Below, piece by piece: positions 1 through 9,277 of a stretch of 64,000 nucleotides of DNA; within the stretch, counting starts at the first letter, position 1; each line of letters starts with the position of its first letter. This stretch comes from Nostoc sp. B(2019). Its GTDB lineage: Bacteria > Cyanobacteriota > Cyanobacteriia > Cyanobacteriales > Nostocaceae. The notes under the pieces are model-generated. The model did not search any database. It worked only from the letters and a program-made list of their open reading frames with translations, and was not told where the DNA came from. The translations under genes and the position numbers were made by a program. The stretch is from contig NZ_WVID01000007.1 of assembly GCF_010091925.1 (NCBI RefSeq), positions 124,001 to 188,000 of the forward strand. Direction: 5' to 3'.

Positions 1-619
1 AGTTCCCCGTGCCGAAATTGAAGGCGATATGGGTGATGTCCACGTCGGACTTCAGGCTAGATTGATGAGCCAAGCTTTGCGTAAGATTACTGGGAATATT
101 GGTAAATCTGGCTGCACAGTAATTTTTATCAACCAGTTGCGACAAAAGATTGGCGTTACATACGGTAGCCCAGAAACAACAACTGGCGGTAACGCATTGA
201 AGTTTTACGCTTCGGTACGCTTGGATATTCGCCGGATTCAAACCTTGAAAAAAGGCACTGACGAATTTGGTAATCGGGTCAAAGTTAAAGTTGCTAAAAA
301 TAAAGTAGCTCCACCTTTCAGGATTGCGGAATTTGACATTATTTTTGGCAAAGGAATTTCTACCTTGGGTTGTATTGTAGACTTGGCAGAAGAAACTGGC
401 GTGCTTGTCCGCAAGGGAGCTTGGTATAGCTACAACAGCGACAACATTTCCCAAGGTCGAGACAACGCCATCAAGTATCTAGAAGAAAAACCGGAATTTG
501 CTGAACAAATTAAGCAACTCGTGCGTGAAAAGCTAGACAAAGGAGCTGTTGTTTCTGCTAACTCTGTAACCAAGACTAGCGAAGAAGAGGAAGAAGCCGA
601 TTTAGAGGAAGAAGAATAA
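1..619 (+). CDS. recA: RecA recombinase, C-terminal part (5' end outside window)
   Basis: This is the last 205 residues of RecA, the ATP-dependent strand-exchange protein of recombination and the SOS response. The reading frame is open from base 2 ([12 protein letters not shown]), so the true start lies upstream of the window and the ATG at 29 is internal. The DNA-binding L2 loop is intact ([20 protein letters not shown], continuing [11 protein letters not shown]). The protein ends in the acidic tail normal for RecA ([12 protein letters not shown]). The Walker A region is not in the window. A strong hairpin follows the stop codon. The family assignment is secure. Confidence 0.97.
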   Translation, partial: VPRAEIEGDMGDVHVGLQARLMSQALRKITGNIGKSGCTVIFINQLRQKIGVTYGSPETTTGGNALKFYASVRLDIRRIQTLKKGTDEFGNRVKVKVAKNKVAPPFRIAEFDIIFGKGISTLGCIVDLAEETGVLVRKGAWYSYNSDNISQGRDNAIKYLEEKPEFAEQIKQLVREKLDKGAVVSANSVTKTSEEEEEADLEEEE

Positions 620-635
620 CAGTAGTGGAAACATT

Positions 636-658
636 GATGAGCAGCAATGCTGCTCATC
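636..658 (+). terminator. Hairpin after recA
   Basis: A perfect 10-bp inverted repeat, GATGAGCAGC / GCTGCTCATC, with a 3-nt loop begins 17 bases after the recA stop. No T-run follows, so it may act as a terminator or as an mRNA 3'-end stabiliser. It lies between recA and the convergent FHA gene. Confidence 0.55.
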
Positions 659-718
659 ACCATGAGTTCAGGATAAAACTGGAGACGCAAAAAACCTAAT
701 CTACCTCCATACAGTCTG

Positions 719-1546
719 TTATTTGGGATTGTATGGTATTTGTCTATTGAAAAAGCGATCTAAAATTTCTGACTTTTGCTCTGTGCTTAAGGTATTATGC
801 AAATGTTCTAACTTCCCAGACAAGTCAGAGTTTTTGGCAGTAATTAAAGTATCATCTAGATTTTCAGGCAGTGGCTTTTGTCTGTTGCGGGGGTAAGTAG
901 ATATTTCGACTGGATTGTTACCAATTCGAGGCACAAGCTGCATCAACAATTCCATTGCTACAGTTGGCAAAATGCGGTACGTATGATTTATGAAAAAATT
1001 GAAAGTCATACTGCCTAACTTGATGCGATCGCCATCTTTAAGCTCAAGTGGCTGGTAAGCACGTTCGCCATTCACAAACGAGCCATTGGTACTGTTAAAG
1101 TCAACTAAATAGAAGCCTTGAGTGTCAATATATTGAATAGCAGCGTGGCGACGAGACAGATAACTATCAGCAATGCGGATACCACTACTGCGATCGCGAC
1201 CTATTGTCCAAATTTGCTGTGGCTGTCGTAAAGTTTGCGTCTTATTTTCGCATAAGTTAGTTATTAAATAAACAGCAGTAGTATCCACTACACCATTTAC
1301 ATAACAGGACTTCACCCTTGCCAACGACGGCTGATAAACGTTTTCTAGCTGAAGAATTTCATCCAGAAGGCTGCTATTGTGTTCATACAACTTGAGGAAT
1401 ACCTGATATAAACTTAATCGCCGTTGTATTTCCGTTTGTGCAAAGTCAGCCATTATAGATAAGCCTTGTATTGCCTGATTTCGGTCGTAAATATTTTGTC
1501 TTAGCCTACAATCAGGGATAATTGCTTTTTCATTTTCCGCCGTCAT
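719..1546 (-). CDS. FHA-domain protein
   Basis: A 275-residue cytoplasmic protein with one forkhead-associated domain at about residues 112-185. The signature residues are GRDRSSG near 116, SRRHAAI near 131 and the following DFNSTNGSFVNG. FHA domains bind phosphothreonine peptides. The N-terminal ~110 residues look helical and the C-terminal ~75 residues are polar; I recognise neither. The next gene in the same direction, 275 bp upstream, is a SpkB-type Ser/Thr kinase, so this FHA protein is a plausible reader of that kinase's phosphorylation (inference). No membrane segment is seen. Confidence 0.85.
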   Translation of the reverse strand: MTAENEKAIIPDCRLRQNIYDRNQAIQGLSIMADFAQTEIQRRLSLYQVFLKLYEHNSSLLDEILQLENVYQPSLARVKSCYVNGVVDTTAVYLITNLCENKTQTLRQPQQIWTIGRDRSSGIRIADSYLSRRHAAIQYIDTQGFYLVDFNSTNGSFVNGERAYQPLELKDGDRIKLGSMTFNFFINHTYRILPTVAMELLMQLVPRIGNNPVEISTYPRNRQKPLPENLDDTLITAKNSDLSGKLEHLHNTLSTEQKSEILDRFFNRQIPYNPK

Positions 1547-1820
1547 CTCAAAAGCTGAGATATTTGAGAGCTTGAATTTTTACAACTTTTAAATAAGAGT
1601 TTCCCTGCTATTCGTAGTCACAAGTATCATGCCAAGTTTTTCTGAAAAATTATCGTGACACTTCGTTTTTTATTGTAAATAAATATTTGTTATTTATAAC
1701 AGATGAAAGATATGAAGATTTGATTAAGAACTGATCAATCAACTACGTAGTTTTACTATCTTTCCCAATTTGCCAATATGAGATACTCCCTTGGGATTGA
1801 ACTAATCTAAAAATATCAAA

Positions 1821-3437
1821 TCACAACAAACCTCGTTTACCATTGGGGCGCACAGTCATCCAATTCGTTTTTGCTAGTGCCATCTGCTCATCCGAAATTT
1901 TAGCCCCAGTCAGATTAGCACCACACAAATTAGCTCCCCGGAGATTGGCATTGCTCAAATGAGCATGGCTAAGGTCTGCACCTCGCAGATCTGCCCCTTC
2001 CAAATCAGCATGGTTGAAGTAAGCTTTGGTCAAATTAGCGTCTTTGAGATTGGAGCGAGTGAGGCTAGCTCTGCCAAAGTCACTATTGTAAAGATTAGCA
2101 CCCTGGAGATTAGTTTTTTGCAATTGAGAGGAATGAAAATTTGTTCCCGATAAGTCAACACCTTGCAGGTTCAGCAAACTTAAATTGTGTAGAGCAAAAT
2201 CCCGCCTCCCCTTCAGATAAGCTGTTAGCAAACTTTGGGTATCTAACTTGCGCTCAACTCTAGAACTTGGAACTTGTGAACCATGACTGTTGCTATTAGC
2301 CAAAGTTGTTGATTTAGCTATCACAGGCCCCTGATGCATTCCCCCTGCTTGTAATCCAGCTGCTTCCGCTACCCTAGCTCGTCTAGCACGAATTGCTGCC
2401 GCTACCTGCGCCATGCCTGTGTTGGCAGCAGCAGAAGGGTTACTGCACAAAACAGCAGAATTATCCCGGTGATTATGTGTTCGCTCTTTAACACCAGCAT
2501 CAGATTTACTTAGCAAACCCTGTGCTAGGCTCTCCAGGTATGGCTCTATTTCTAATGCTCTAAGAACTTCTTCCGCTGACTGGTAGCGAGTACGTACTGA
2601 CACATCTAACATTTTCCTCAGTACATTTATTAAATGGTCACTCACTTGCACAAGCTGCTCCCACATCATCTCACCCGTTGTGGGATTGTATTCCAAATCT
2701 TTAGGAGTTTTGCCAGTTAGCAGATAAATACATGTTACCCCTAGCGCATAGATATCACTGGCATAAACCGGACGCATAGCCATTTGCTCTGGAGGAGCAA
2801 AACCAGGAGTGCCGATCGCATACGCAGTTAATGCTGTGTGACCTGATTGGCTTAGTGCAGCTTGACTAACTTGGTTTTTTACAGCTCCAAAGTCAATGAG
2901 AACCATTCTGGCATCTTGACTACGGCGAATCAAATTGGCTGGTTTAATATCACGGTGAATCACTTTGCGCTCATGGATGTATTGCAGCAATGGCAATGTT
3001 TCGCTCAAGAATTGCTTAACCCCAGTTTCGCTTAAGATACCGTTGTGTTTAACTTCCTGCTGGAGGGTGTCACCGCTGATGTATTCTTGAACTAAATAGA
3101 ATTGTTCCTCTTCTTCAAAATAGTCCAGCAGCCTCGGTATTTGGGGATGATTGCCAATCTTGCCTAGGGTTTTGGCTTCTCGTTCAAAGAGTTCCCGCGC
3201 CATCTGCAAAACATGTGGTGTGGTTCCAGAGGGACGTAGTTGCTTAATAACACAACTTGGCTCTCCTGGCAAAGCTTGATCATTGGCTAAGAAGGTTGCT
3301 CCAAAGCCACCCTGACCTAATGGTTTGAATACCCGATAGCGATCGCGCAACAGTAGCCGCGAGCCACAAGACTGACACATCTGGCTATATGCCAAATTTT
3401 CTGGATTGAGACAGGTAGGATTTAAGCAGTAGCTCAT
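1821..3437 (-). CDS. SpkB-like Ser/Thr protein kinase with zinc-ribbon-like head and pentapeptide tail
   Basis: A 538-residue eukaryotic-type kinase. It opens with a four-cysteine motif (C4, C9, C21, C24), followed by the kinase domain at about 31-300. That domain has the glycine loop GQGGFGATF, the catalytic loop HRDIKPANL, the DFGAVK magnesium loop and GTPGFAPPEQ in the activation segment, so it should be active. A low-complexity linker follows. About 100 residues of pentapeptide repeats (A(D/N)LXX type) close the protein at 410-515. This Cys head, kinase and pentapeptide order is that of Synechocystis SpkB. It lies upstream of the FHA gene on the same strand. Its substrates are unknown. 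Confidence 0.9.
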   Translation of the reverse strand: MSYCLNPTCLNPENLAYSQMCQSCGSRLLLRDRYRVFKPLGQGGFGATFLANDQALPGEPSCVIKQLRPSGTTPHVLQMARELFEREAKTLGKIGNHPQIPRLLDYFEEEEQFYLVQEYISGDTLQQEVKHNGILSETGVKQFLSETLPLLQYIHERKVIHRDIKPANLIRRSQDARMVLIDFGAVKNQVSQAALSQSGHTALTAYAIGTPGFAPPEQMAMRPVYASDIYALGVTCIYLLTGKTPKDLEYNPTTGEMMWEQLVQVSDHLINVLRKMLDVSVRTRYQSAEEVLRALEIEPYLESLAQGLLSKSDAGVKERTHNHRDNSAVLCSNPSAAANTGMAQVAAAIRARRARVAEAAGLQAGGMHQGPVIAKSTTLANSNSHGSQVPSSRVERKLDTQSLLTAYLKGRRDFALHNLSLLNLQGVDLSGTNFHSSQLQKTNLQGANLYNSDFGRASLTRSNLKDANLTKAYFNHADLEGADLRGADLSHAHLSNANLRGANLCGANLTGAKISDEQMALAKTNWMTVRPNGKRGLL

Positions 3438-3861
3438 GCACTGTCAACTCGCTGCACGAATAATAACGGGGAGCATTACACTCTCATTTCATTATTGAGA
3501 GCAGAATCAACTTTTACCAGGTAATTTTTGCTGGAAAGACTTTGAAGAGTTGCTAAAGTTATACTGAGGTTACTTAAAGCTTTAACAAACTGAAGAGAAT
3601 TTACTGTACTGACTCTTAAAACTCTTTTATCGATGATTATTTAGTCTGAATACGTAGCGAATATTGGTACTTGTGATTCATCAAAAACAAACAGTATTAC
3701 GTGTATTTAATTATTAAAATTTAAATAAAAACACCCGTCCCTTTATTCGCTCTCTCCATCTCCAATACCAGTTTAAGTTATATTAATAAATACATGAACA
3801 GTTGTTCATACGTTTTAGAGTAATCTTTTCACAGTAATTTCAAGAGGAAATTGAGAAAAAT
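3438..3861. other. Divergent spacer between kinase and metallothionein
   Basis: This AT-rich spacer separates the minus-strand kinase from the plus-strand metallothionein. The only defined site I can point to is the SmtB-type inverted repeat at 3794-3809. I see no supported ORF. Confidence 0.6.
3794..3809 (+). promoter_or_regulatory. SmtB/ArsR-type operator upstream of metallothionein
   Basis: The sequence ATGAACAGTTGTTCAT is a perfect 7-2-7 inverted repeat located 52 bp before the metallothionein ATG. It matches the imperfect TGAACA-N2-(T/A)TTCA core recognised by the zinc-sensing repressor SmtB in Synechococcus. That position fits repression of smtA that is relieved by zinc. No smtB gene is present in this window, so the regulator must be encoded elsewhere. 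Confidence 0.75.
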
Positions 3862-4023
3862 ATGACAACCGTAAACCAAATGAAATGCGCTTGCCCGACC
3901 TGCTTGTGTATCGTTTCACTTGAAGATGCCATCAACAAGGACAGCAAATACTATTGCTCTGAAGCCTGTGCTGAAGGTCATCAAACCATCCAAGGCTGTG
4001 GTCATGAGGGCTGTGGCTGTTAA
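3862..4023 (+). CDS. smtA: Bacterial metallothionein (SmtA family)
   Basis: A 53-residue cysteine-rich protein, short enough to be missed by length-filtered gene finders. It has nine cysteines (9, 11, 14, 16, 32, 36, 46, 51, 53) and two histidines (40, 48). The spacing reproduces Synechococcus SmtA with a one-residue offset near the end. In SmtA nine Cys and two His hold a four-zinc cluster. The central YYCSEAC segment is the GATA-like zinc-finger fold of the family. The likely role is cytoplasmic sequestration of zinc, cadmium or copper. The SmtB-type operator upstream supports metal-inducible expression. Confidence 0.93.
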   Translation: MTTVNQMKCACPTCLCIVSLEDAINKDSKYYCSEACAEGHQTIQGCGHEGCGC

Positions 4024-4360
4024 GTAGTGCTGAGTTACCGATCGCCCCTGGCGTCTCCCTTGAGCAGAAGTTTGGATGCCTCTGTTGAAAAGTTTTCTAG
4101 GTTGGGAAACTTCGTTTGCCTTTGGCGTCTTCCCAACTCTTGGAGACGCTACGCGTTGGCGGAGCCTCTCCAAGAGTTGGGAGAAGTTGTGTTCGCCGGA
4201 AGCCGGCGCACCCTGCGGGATCTTGCTACAGACTTCTCTTTGCCTACAGAACTTTTCGCTGTGGTAGGCTGCGCCAACACCGATAGCCGATGCTCCCACT
4301 TCTCGCTAAGTGCTGAGTCAGAAAAAAATAGTCTTTACTCAGAACTCAGCACTTTTGTAA
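4024..4360. repeat. Mosaic palindromic repeat block between smtA and hemL
   Basis: The spacer contains a 15-bp perfect inverted repeat (CCCAACTCTTGGAGA at 4132-4146 pairing with 4167-4181). Its loop is the element CGCTACGCGTTGGCGGAGCC. A stretch at about 4195-4265 (GCGCACCCTGCGGGATCTTG, then ACAGAACTTTTCGCTGT) recurs in reverse complement near 19085-19150 and in part near 26835. Overlapping ORFs on both strands here are by-products of the repeats and have no family signature. Confidence 0.75.
4308..4354. terminator. Bidirectional terminator between smtA and hemL
   Basis: Perfect 11-bp arms AAGTGCTGAGT (4308-4318) and ACTCAGCACTT (4344-4354) flank a loop containing a run of seven A. On the plus strand the stem ends in a short T-run. 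The hemL stop codon lies 7 bp away on the other strand. The hairpin can serve both convergent genes. Confidence 0.6.
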
Positions 4361-5659
4361 TTACAGGTTAGACATTACATCCCGTGCTACTGCTAAAGTC
4401 TGCTCAATATCTTCTTCAGTGTGAGCCAAAGACGTAAATCCAGCCTCAAACTGAGAAGGTGCTAAGTAAACACCGCCCTCTAACATACCGCGATGGAAGC
4501 GTCCGAATTTAGCTGTATCAGACTTTTTCGCATCTTCATAATTATGAACTGGCCCAGAGGTAAAGAATAACCCGAACATGGCACTAATTTGACCACCGCA
4601 AGCCGCATGACCTGTTTCTTGGGCAATTTGTAGTAACCCATCTGCTAGCTTCTGCGTAATCCGGTGAAGATACTCATAAGTACCAGGCTTTTGCAGCAAT
4701 TCCAAAGTCTTAATACCAGCAGTCATCGCCAAGGGATTACCTGAAAGAGTTCCAGCTTGATACATAGGGCCTGCGGGAGCAACCATTGACATGATATCCC
4801 GGCGACCGCCATACGCTCCTACTGGCAAACCACCACCGATAACCTTACCCAGCGTTGTTAAATCGGGGGTGACACTAAATTTCTCTTGGGCGCCACCATA
4901 AGCAATACGGAAGCCTGTCATTACCTCGTCAAATACCAATAATGCCCCATGCTCATGGGTAAGCTCCCGTAAGCCCTCAAGGAAGCCAGCATCAGGAGAA
5001 ATAAAGCCAGCATTACCAACGACTGGCTCAAGAATGACACCAGCAATTTCGTCGCGGTTCTCTTCAAACAACGCTTTTACAGCTTCCAGATCATTGAAAG
5101 GTGCAGTCAAAGTGTTGATAGTTGCCGATTTCGGTACTCCTGGGGAGTCGGGTAAGCCGAGTGTAGCAACACCAGAACCCGCCTTCACTAAAAACGTATC
5201 GGCGTGGCCGTGGTAACAGCCTTCAAATTTGATAATTTTGTCTCGTTTAGTGAAAGCCCGCATCAACCGCAAAACTCCCATGCAGGCTTCAGTCCCAGAG
5301 TTAACAAATCTTACCATTTCAATGCTGGGAACAGCATCGATAACCATTTCTGCCAGAACATTTTCCAGTACTGAGGGCGCACCGAAGCTCGTACCTTTTT
5401 CCAAGGCTTCATGCAGCGCTGCAATAACTTCGGGATGAGCATGACCGCAAATTGCTGGGCCCCAAGTGCCCACATAGTCAATATATTGATTGCCATCTAC
5501 ATCCCAAATGTACGCGCCTTTAACATGATCAAAAACGATGGGTTGTCCGCCTACAGATTTGAAAGCACGAACTGGAGAATTGACTCCTCCTGGCATGAGA
5601 TTTTGGGCAGCAGCGAAGATTTCTTGTGATTTTGTTGTTTTTATCGTGGTATTTACCAA
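4361..5659 (-). CDS. hemL: Glutamate-1-semialdehyde 2,1-aminomutase
   Basis: A 432-residue PLP enzyme that converts glutamate-1-semialdehyde to 5-aminolevulinate, the tetrapyrrole precursor for chlorophyll, haem and bilins. Family hallmarks are the N-terminal [46 protein letters not shown], and the PLP lysine in [18 protein letters not shown]. The length is normal for the family. The start codon is TTG, supported by an AGGAG ribosome site 7 nt upstream on the coding strand and by the [16 protein letters not shown]-terminus. Confidence 0.97.
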   Translation of the reverse strand: MVNTTIKTTKSQEIFAAAQNLMPGGVNSPVRAFKSVGGQPIVFDHVKGAYIWDVDGNQYIDYVGTWGPAICGHAHPEVIAALHEALEKGTSFGAPSVLENVLAEMVIDAVPSIEMVRFVNSGTEACMGVLRLMRAFTKRDKIIKFEGCYHGHADTFLVKAGSGVATLGLPDSPGVPKSATINTLTAPFNDLEAVKALFEENRDEIAGVILEPVVGNAGFISPDAGFLEGLRELTHEHGALLVFDEVMTGFRIAYGGAQEKFSVTPDLTTLGKVIGGGLPVGAYGGRRDIMSMVAPAGPMYQAGTLSGNPLAMTAGIKTLELLQKPGTYEYLHRITQKLADGLLQIAQETGHAACGGQISAMFGLFFTSGPVHNYEDAKKSDTAKFGRFHRGMLEGGVYLAPSQFEAGFTSLAHTEEDIEQTLAVARDVMSNL

Positions 5660-5768
5660 GGTTCTCTCCTAACAGTGGGCAAGAAAAAAAAGCTCTATCT
5701 TAGGATAGGGTTAAAAACTGCTTAGAATTTCTATCGTATAAAATTAACTGAACTATAAAAATAACAAT

Positions 5769-5957
5769 ATGTTATATAAATCCAACGAAGATTTACCTTT
5801 AGAGATTCGGACTCGATTATCTGAGGCATACCAGGATCTTTACCGGGCAGCCTTTAACTCGGCGATCCACTGGTATGGTGAAGCACCAAAAGCTCACCAA
5901 GTTGCGTTAAGTGCGGTAAAGATGCAATCTGCTATGGAAAGGAATGTTCTTGTTTAA
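5769..5957 (+). CDS. ChaB-like small protein
   Basis: A 62-residue protein resembling the ChaB family (annotated as a cation transport regulator in enterobacteria). The pattern is M-YKS-EDLP at the N-terminus, followed by YR-AFNSA--WY and a C-terminal AH-VA-SAVK block. In this family the fold is a small helical domain and the biochemical role is poorly established. It stands alone between hemL (divergent) and hisIE. Confidence 0.75.
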   Translation: MLYKSNEDLPLEIRTRLSEAYQDLYRAAFNSAIHWYGEAPKAHQVALSAVKMQSAMERNVLV

Positions 5958-6058
5958 AGTTGGCTAAGAAAATTCAATTCACAAAAGCATATCAGCTGTT
6001 CTATTTAGAATGGTATCGTGAATTCATGAATCATTCTCATTAAAGCAAACTGGCTGAT

Positions 6059-6709
6059 ATGTATTCTAACAATCTGCATTCACTGCGTTCTGCTATCCCT
6101 GTTGAGGAAATTCGCTACGATGAACGGGGTTTAGTGCCTGCAATTGTCCAAGATTATCTTGATGGCACTGTGCTAATGATGGCGTGGATGAATCAAGAGT
6201 CGTTATACAAGACTTTGGAAACTGGAGAAACTTGGTTTTGGAGTCGTTCCCGTAAGGAATTATGGCATAAGGGAGCGACTTCTGGACATATTCAAAAAGT
6301 GCAGACTATCCGTTATGACTGTGATAGTGATGCGTTACTCATAGGGGTAGAGCAGATTGGAGATATTGCTTGCCATACTGGTGAACGCAGTTGTTTTCAT
6401 CAAGTGGATGGGAAAGTTGCTCTACCACCAGGCGACACATTATCGCAATTGTTTCAGGTTATCTGCGATCGCCGTGACAATCCTACTGAAAGTTCTTACA
6501 CGTGTAAGTTATTGGCTGGCGGTGATAACAAAATTTTGAAGAAAATCGGTGAGGAAACCGCTGAGGTGGTAATGGCTTTTAAAGATGATGAAGCTGATGC
6601 GATCGCAGGTGAAGTAGCTGACTTGCTATATCATACTCTGGTTGCTTTAGCTTACCATCAAGTGGATTTGAAATCGGTTTATCGGAAGTTGCAAGAGCGT
6701 CGGAATTAA
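6059..6709 (+). CDS. hisIE: Bifunctional phosphoribosyl-AMP cyclohydrolase / phosphoribosyl-ATP pyrophosphatase
   Basis: A 216-residue fusion that catalyses steps 2 and 3 of histidine biosynthesis. Residues ~15-115 are HisI, with [26 protein letters not shown] and the metal-binding CDSDALL...CHTGERSCF segment. Residues ~120-216 are HisE, with [29 protein letters not shown] and [14 protein letters not shown]. This fused order is the usual cyanobacterial form and the length is normal. Confidence 0.96.
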   Translation: MYSNNLHSLRSAIPVEEIRYDERGLVPAIVQDYLDGTVLMMAWMNQESLYKTLETGETWFWSRSRKELWHKGATSGHIQKVQTIRYDCDSDALLIGVEQIGDIACHTGERSCFHQVDGKVALPPGDTLSQLFQVICDRRDNPTESSYTCKLLAGGDNKILKKIGEETAEVVMAFKDDEADAIAGEVADLLYHTLVALAYHQVDLKSVYRKLQERRN

Positions 6710-7332
6710 CCATAAACTGGCTCAAGCCTCGTAGATCATTGGTTCATTGAGTCTTCAGTATATTTTTGACACGTATACTGACATCTTAATTTAAACTGCG
6801 ATCGCCCTCACATCATATCATCTCAGTTTCAGGTTGTTCCCAATGAGGCGTAGGTGAGAATAATTTGTAACCCTTTTTGTAATTCTTATCATTGACTGCT
6901 ATTTTCCTCACTAATTCCACAGGGTTTCCACAGGTATTTTTGCAGTTTTCCACAGGTGTATTACGAGCCAATAAGCTCTTGCAGTTTTATTGGGGATTGT
7001 TGATTACAAATGACAATGAACTGTGTGGACTGAGTTCTTGTTAAGCAACGTAACTAAAAACAGGCTACAAACCTGATTATCTCGTTAGCATTTATTTTTT
7101 ATACAATCGTTTTTAACATTTCGCAGCATTGACAAACCCACCCCCTCTTGGCGCACAATGATGCGGCTTGCTTTTGTAGTGCGTTCAACCGCTGGCATCA
7201 AATGTGTAAAATTTGTTACCTAAGATGTTAGTGCAGATTGTCGGATTGGCGAAAGATTGCGTGAGGTAGCCTTAGGCCGCTTTATCGCAAGCAACTTGTC
7301 CCTCTTAATTAGTCTCATAGAAGGAAAATCTT
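6710..7332. other. Long spacer with DnaA-box-like repeats
   Basis: I find no supported ORF in this 623-bp AT-rich spacer. It contains the three TTCCACAGG repeats listed separately. It also has AAAACAGGCTACAAACCTG near 7058 (imperfect hairpin) and a possible -10 hexamer (TATACAAT) near 7098. A small RNA cannot be excluded by eye. Confidence 0.5.
6915..6956 (+). promoter_or_regulatory. Three phased DnaA-box-like direct repeats
   Basis: TTCCACAGG occurs at 6915-6923, within TTTCCACAGG at 6925-6934, and within TTTTCCACAGG at 6946-6956. The third contains TTTTCCACA, the cyanobacterial DnaA-box consensus. The copies are about 11 and 21-22 bp apart, close to one and two helical turns. Binding by DnaA is inference. 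Confidence 0.45.
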
Positions 7333-7530
7333 ATGAACACAACGGTTAGCATCTTTACAGAAATTCCCGAAACACTCCACGAATCCCTAAAAAACTACTT
7401 AGAAAAGCATCCCGATTGGGATCAAAACAGAGTATTAACGGCAGCCCTATCACTATTTTTGCTGCAAAATGGAGATAGCGATCGCCGTGCGGCCCGAGTC
7501 TATTTGGAAACTTTGTTCCACCACTGCTAA
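7333..7530 (+). CDS. DUF2811-type small protein
   Basis: A 65-residue protein matching the cyanobacterial DUF2811 pattern: an N-terminal (S/V)-x-EIPE-LHESL-xYLE-HPDWDQ segment, then AALSLFLLQNG and a C-terminal RRAARVYLETLF. A good ribosome site (GAAGGAAAA) lies 5-12 nt before the ATG. No function is established for the family. The helical pattern recalls small DNA-binding or adaptor proteins, but I would not claim that. It has no operon partner. Confidence 0.8.
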   Translation: MNTTVSIFTEIPETLHESLKNYLEKHPDWDQNRVLTAALSLFLLQNGDSDRRAARVYLETLFHHC

Positions 7531-7872
7531 ATATAGTTACTCTGGCTTTAAAATAGGGATTGGGACTGGTGAGCCAGCGCGCGCGGTCTTCTCCCAACGC
7601 AAAGGAGCGTCTCGTAGACAAGGGGAGCCACTGCGTTGCAAAAAGAACTCTGAGCGCCGGAAGCTGATGCTCAGAGTTCTCTAGAACCTCTCTTAAAAGT
7701 TTATGGATGTCTTTTGTAAAATTTGAAAAATTCTCAATGTCATCCTGAATGGAACGCATCTAACCTACACTGCGTTCCGCTCAGCATGGCACATTAAGTT
7801 ACGGATTGATGAAATCCAGTACTTAAATAATTTAGTCAAGCATTAAGAGTTATAAAACTCTAGACTATAAAC
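7531..7872. other. Spacer with 12-bp hairpin
   Basis: A perfect hairpin AGAACTCTGAGC (7644-7655) / GCTCAGAGTTCT (7669-7680) with a 13-nt loop lies here. Before it is a GC-rich block of Nostoc repeat type (GCGCGCGCGGTCTTCTCCCA). Apparent ORFs on both strands have no family signature. Confidence 0.5.
7644..7680. terminator. Candidate terminator hairpin after DUF2811 gene
   Basis: Twelve perfectly paired bases on each arm, with no T-run after the plus-strand arm. It lies between two convergent genes (DUF2811 and the response regulator), so it may act in either direction or may simply be a dispersed repeat. Confidence 0.4.
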
Positions 7873-8598
7873 TCAGGACTTGGCCTCCAACTGCTGGGGT
7901 TGAGTAGGACATTCAAATTTATAGCCTACACCACGTACAGTTTGAATTAATGCTGGCTGACTAGCATCTACTTCAATCTTCTTGCGAATTTGACCGATAT
8001 GTACATCTACAACCCGTTGGTCGCCCACGTATTCATAGTCCCACACCTCTTGGATTAGTTCTGCACGCCGCCAAACTCGACCTGGATGACTGGCTAAAAA
8101 ATGCAACAAGTCAAATTCCAGAGCAGTTAAGAGTACTGGTTGGCTATTAAGTGTCACCTCCCGCCGCACTGGATCAATCATAAGTTTTTCAAATAACAGG
8201 CGTTTCTGTTCGGCGGTAGTCACAACCCGCTGACGCCTCAAAATAGCCGCTACTCTGACTTCTAGTTCTCCCAGCCCAAAGGGTTTGGTGAGATAATCAT
8301 CAGCACCTTTAGCAAAGCCGCGAATCTTGTCAGCTTCGTCTGCACGGCTAGTGAGCATGAGAACAAACACACCATTACGACTTTGCATCTCTTGGCAGAG
8401 GTTAAACCCAATTACATCTGGTAAATTCACATCTAGAATTACCAAATCAGGGTTAAATTGCTCAAATAGAGCTAAAGCCATCTTTCCATCTTCAGCAGCC
8501 TCCACCTGATAGTTCTGCTTAATCAAAAAGCGTTGGATTAAATTACGGACCGCAGGGTCGTCGTCAACTACAAGAATCTTGGCAGGAGCCATGACCAT
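7873..8598 (-). CDS. OmpR/PhoB-family response regulator
   Basis: A two-domain transcription regulator of about 241 residues. The receiver domain has the acidic pocket (VVDDDPAV), the phospho-acceptor Asp in DLVILDVNLPD, the Thr in MLTSRADEA and the Lys in DYLTKPFG. The C-terminal winged helix has the LTALEFDLLHFLASHPGRVW pattern and the RVVDVHIGQIRKKI recognition helix followed by IQTVRGVGYKF. The longest ORF begins at a TTG at 8610, but the ATG at 8598 (or 8592, MAPAKILVVDDDP) is the more likely start. No cognate histidine kinase lies nearby, so the signal is unknown. It is not clearly RpaA or RpaB. Confidence 0.9.
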   Translation of the reverse strand: MVMAPAKILVVDDDPAVRNLIQRFLIKQNYQVEAAEDGKMALALFEQFNPDLVILDVNLPDVIGFNLCQEMQSRNGVFVLMLTSRADEADKIRGFAKGADDYLTKPFGLGELEVRVAAILRRQRVVTTAEQKRLLFEKLMIDPVRREVTLNSQPVLLTALEFDLLHFLASHPGRVWRRAELIQEVWDYEYVGDQRVVDVHIGQIRKKIEVDASQPALIQTVRGVGYKFECPTQPQQLEAKS

Positions 8599-9277
8599 CA
8601 CTTTGCACAAAAATTCATAGGATTAACAGGAGGATTGCGTAAATACGCAGTTTCCACTTCGGCACTAATTAAGAATTTACAAGGCTAAGGCATGAGAATC
8701 CTGATTATTCAAAATAATAGTGTAATCGGGATTCTGAACAATGAAAGCGCAAAACTTTTAACAGCCAGCGCTACATGGAAATGCAGACCTTGTAATTGTC
8801 AATTTTATGTCCCGCAGACAGATGTTCTGATCTTAGCCGCAGCGGTCTGCTACGCTGGGACAGTTTTTCGGAATTAGATACTAATTTAAAACGTTACAGT
8901 TTTAAATCGATATGCGGAATACAGATCGATCCCACAAGGAATTGTAAGGCTAATTCAATAAGACTCACTCAGGGCACGGTAAGTTGCCAAATTTGAAACA
9001 GTAAAGTTAATTTTTTCATAAAAATGTGTAGGTATCCCGGTTCAAATTCTAGAGTAAAGCGCTAACTAGGTAACGACATGAGGAAATACACGGAGTTCTA
9101 GCAATATGTTAAAGTGACTGTAGTTAAAATTCACAAGTCAATCAAACTGACCCGTGCTACTATCCTGGTAGGGCACAAAAATCTGTCGGGACATTAGTCT
9201 CGATTAGAATAGAACCTAAAGCTGTTTTTTCTTCGACAAAAGACTGCCGCTGACTGAGGCTGAAGTAATAAACTCCC
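8599..9277. other. Divergent spacer without supported gene
   Basis: This 679-bp spacer lies between the divergent response regulator and the CPP1-like gene. Two short overlapping ORFs are present without family pattern or good ribosome sites. An imperfect hairpin with GTGC ends (GTGCTACTATCCTGGTAGGGCAC is its core region) lies near 9152-9174. I see nothing else. Confidence 0.45.

Noticed and set aside
3916-4371. ORFs of 63-127 residues on both strands between smtA and hemL
   Set aside because: They run through palindromic repeat blocks and overlap smtA and each other, with no family signature.
7355-7759. 134-residue minus-strand ORF over the DUF2811 gene
   Set aside because: Antisense to a recognisable small gene and to a repeat; its protein looks like low-quality translation.
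8692-8996. Two overlapping 61-66 residue ORFs in the spacer before the CPP1-like gene
   Set aside because: No ribosome sites, no family pattern, and mutually overlapping frames.
9025-9060. GGTTCAAATTC resembling a tRNA T-loop
   Set aside because: The flanking bases do not form the T-stem and no acceptor or anticodon arm can be drawn.
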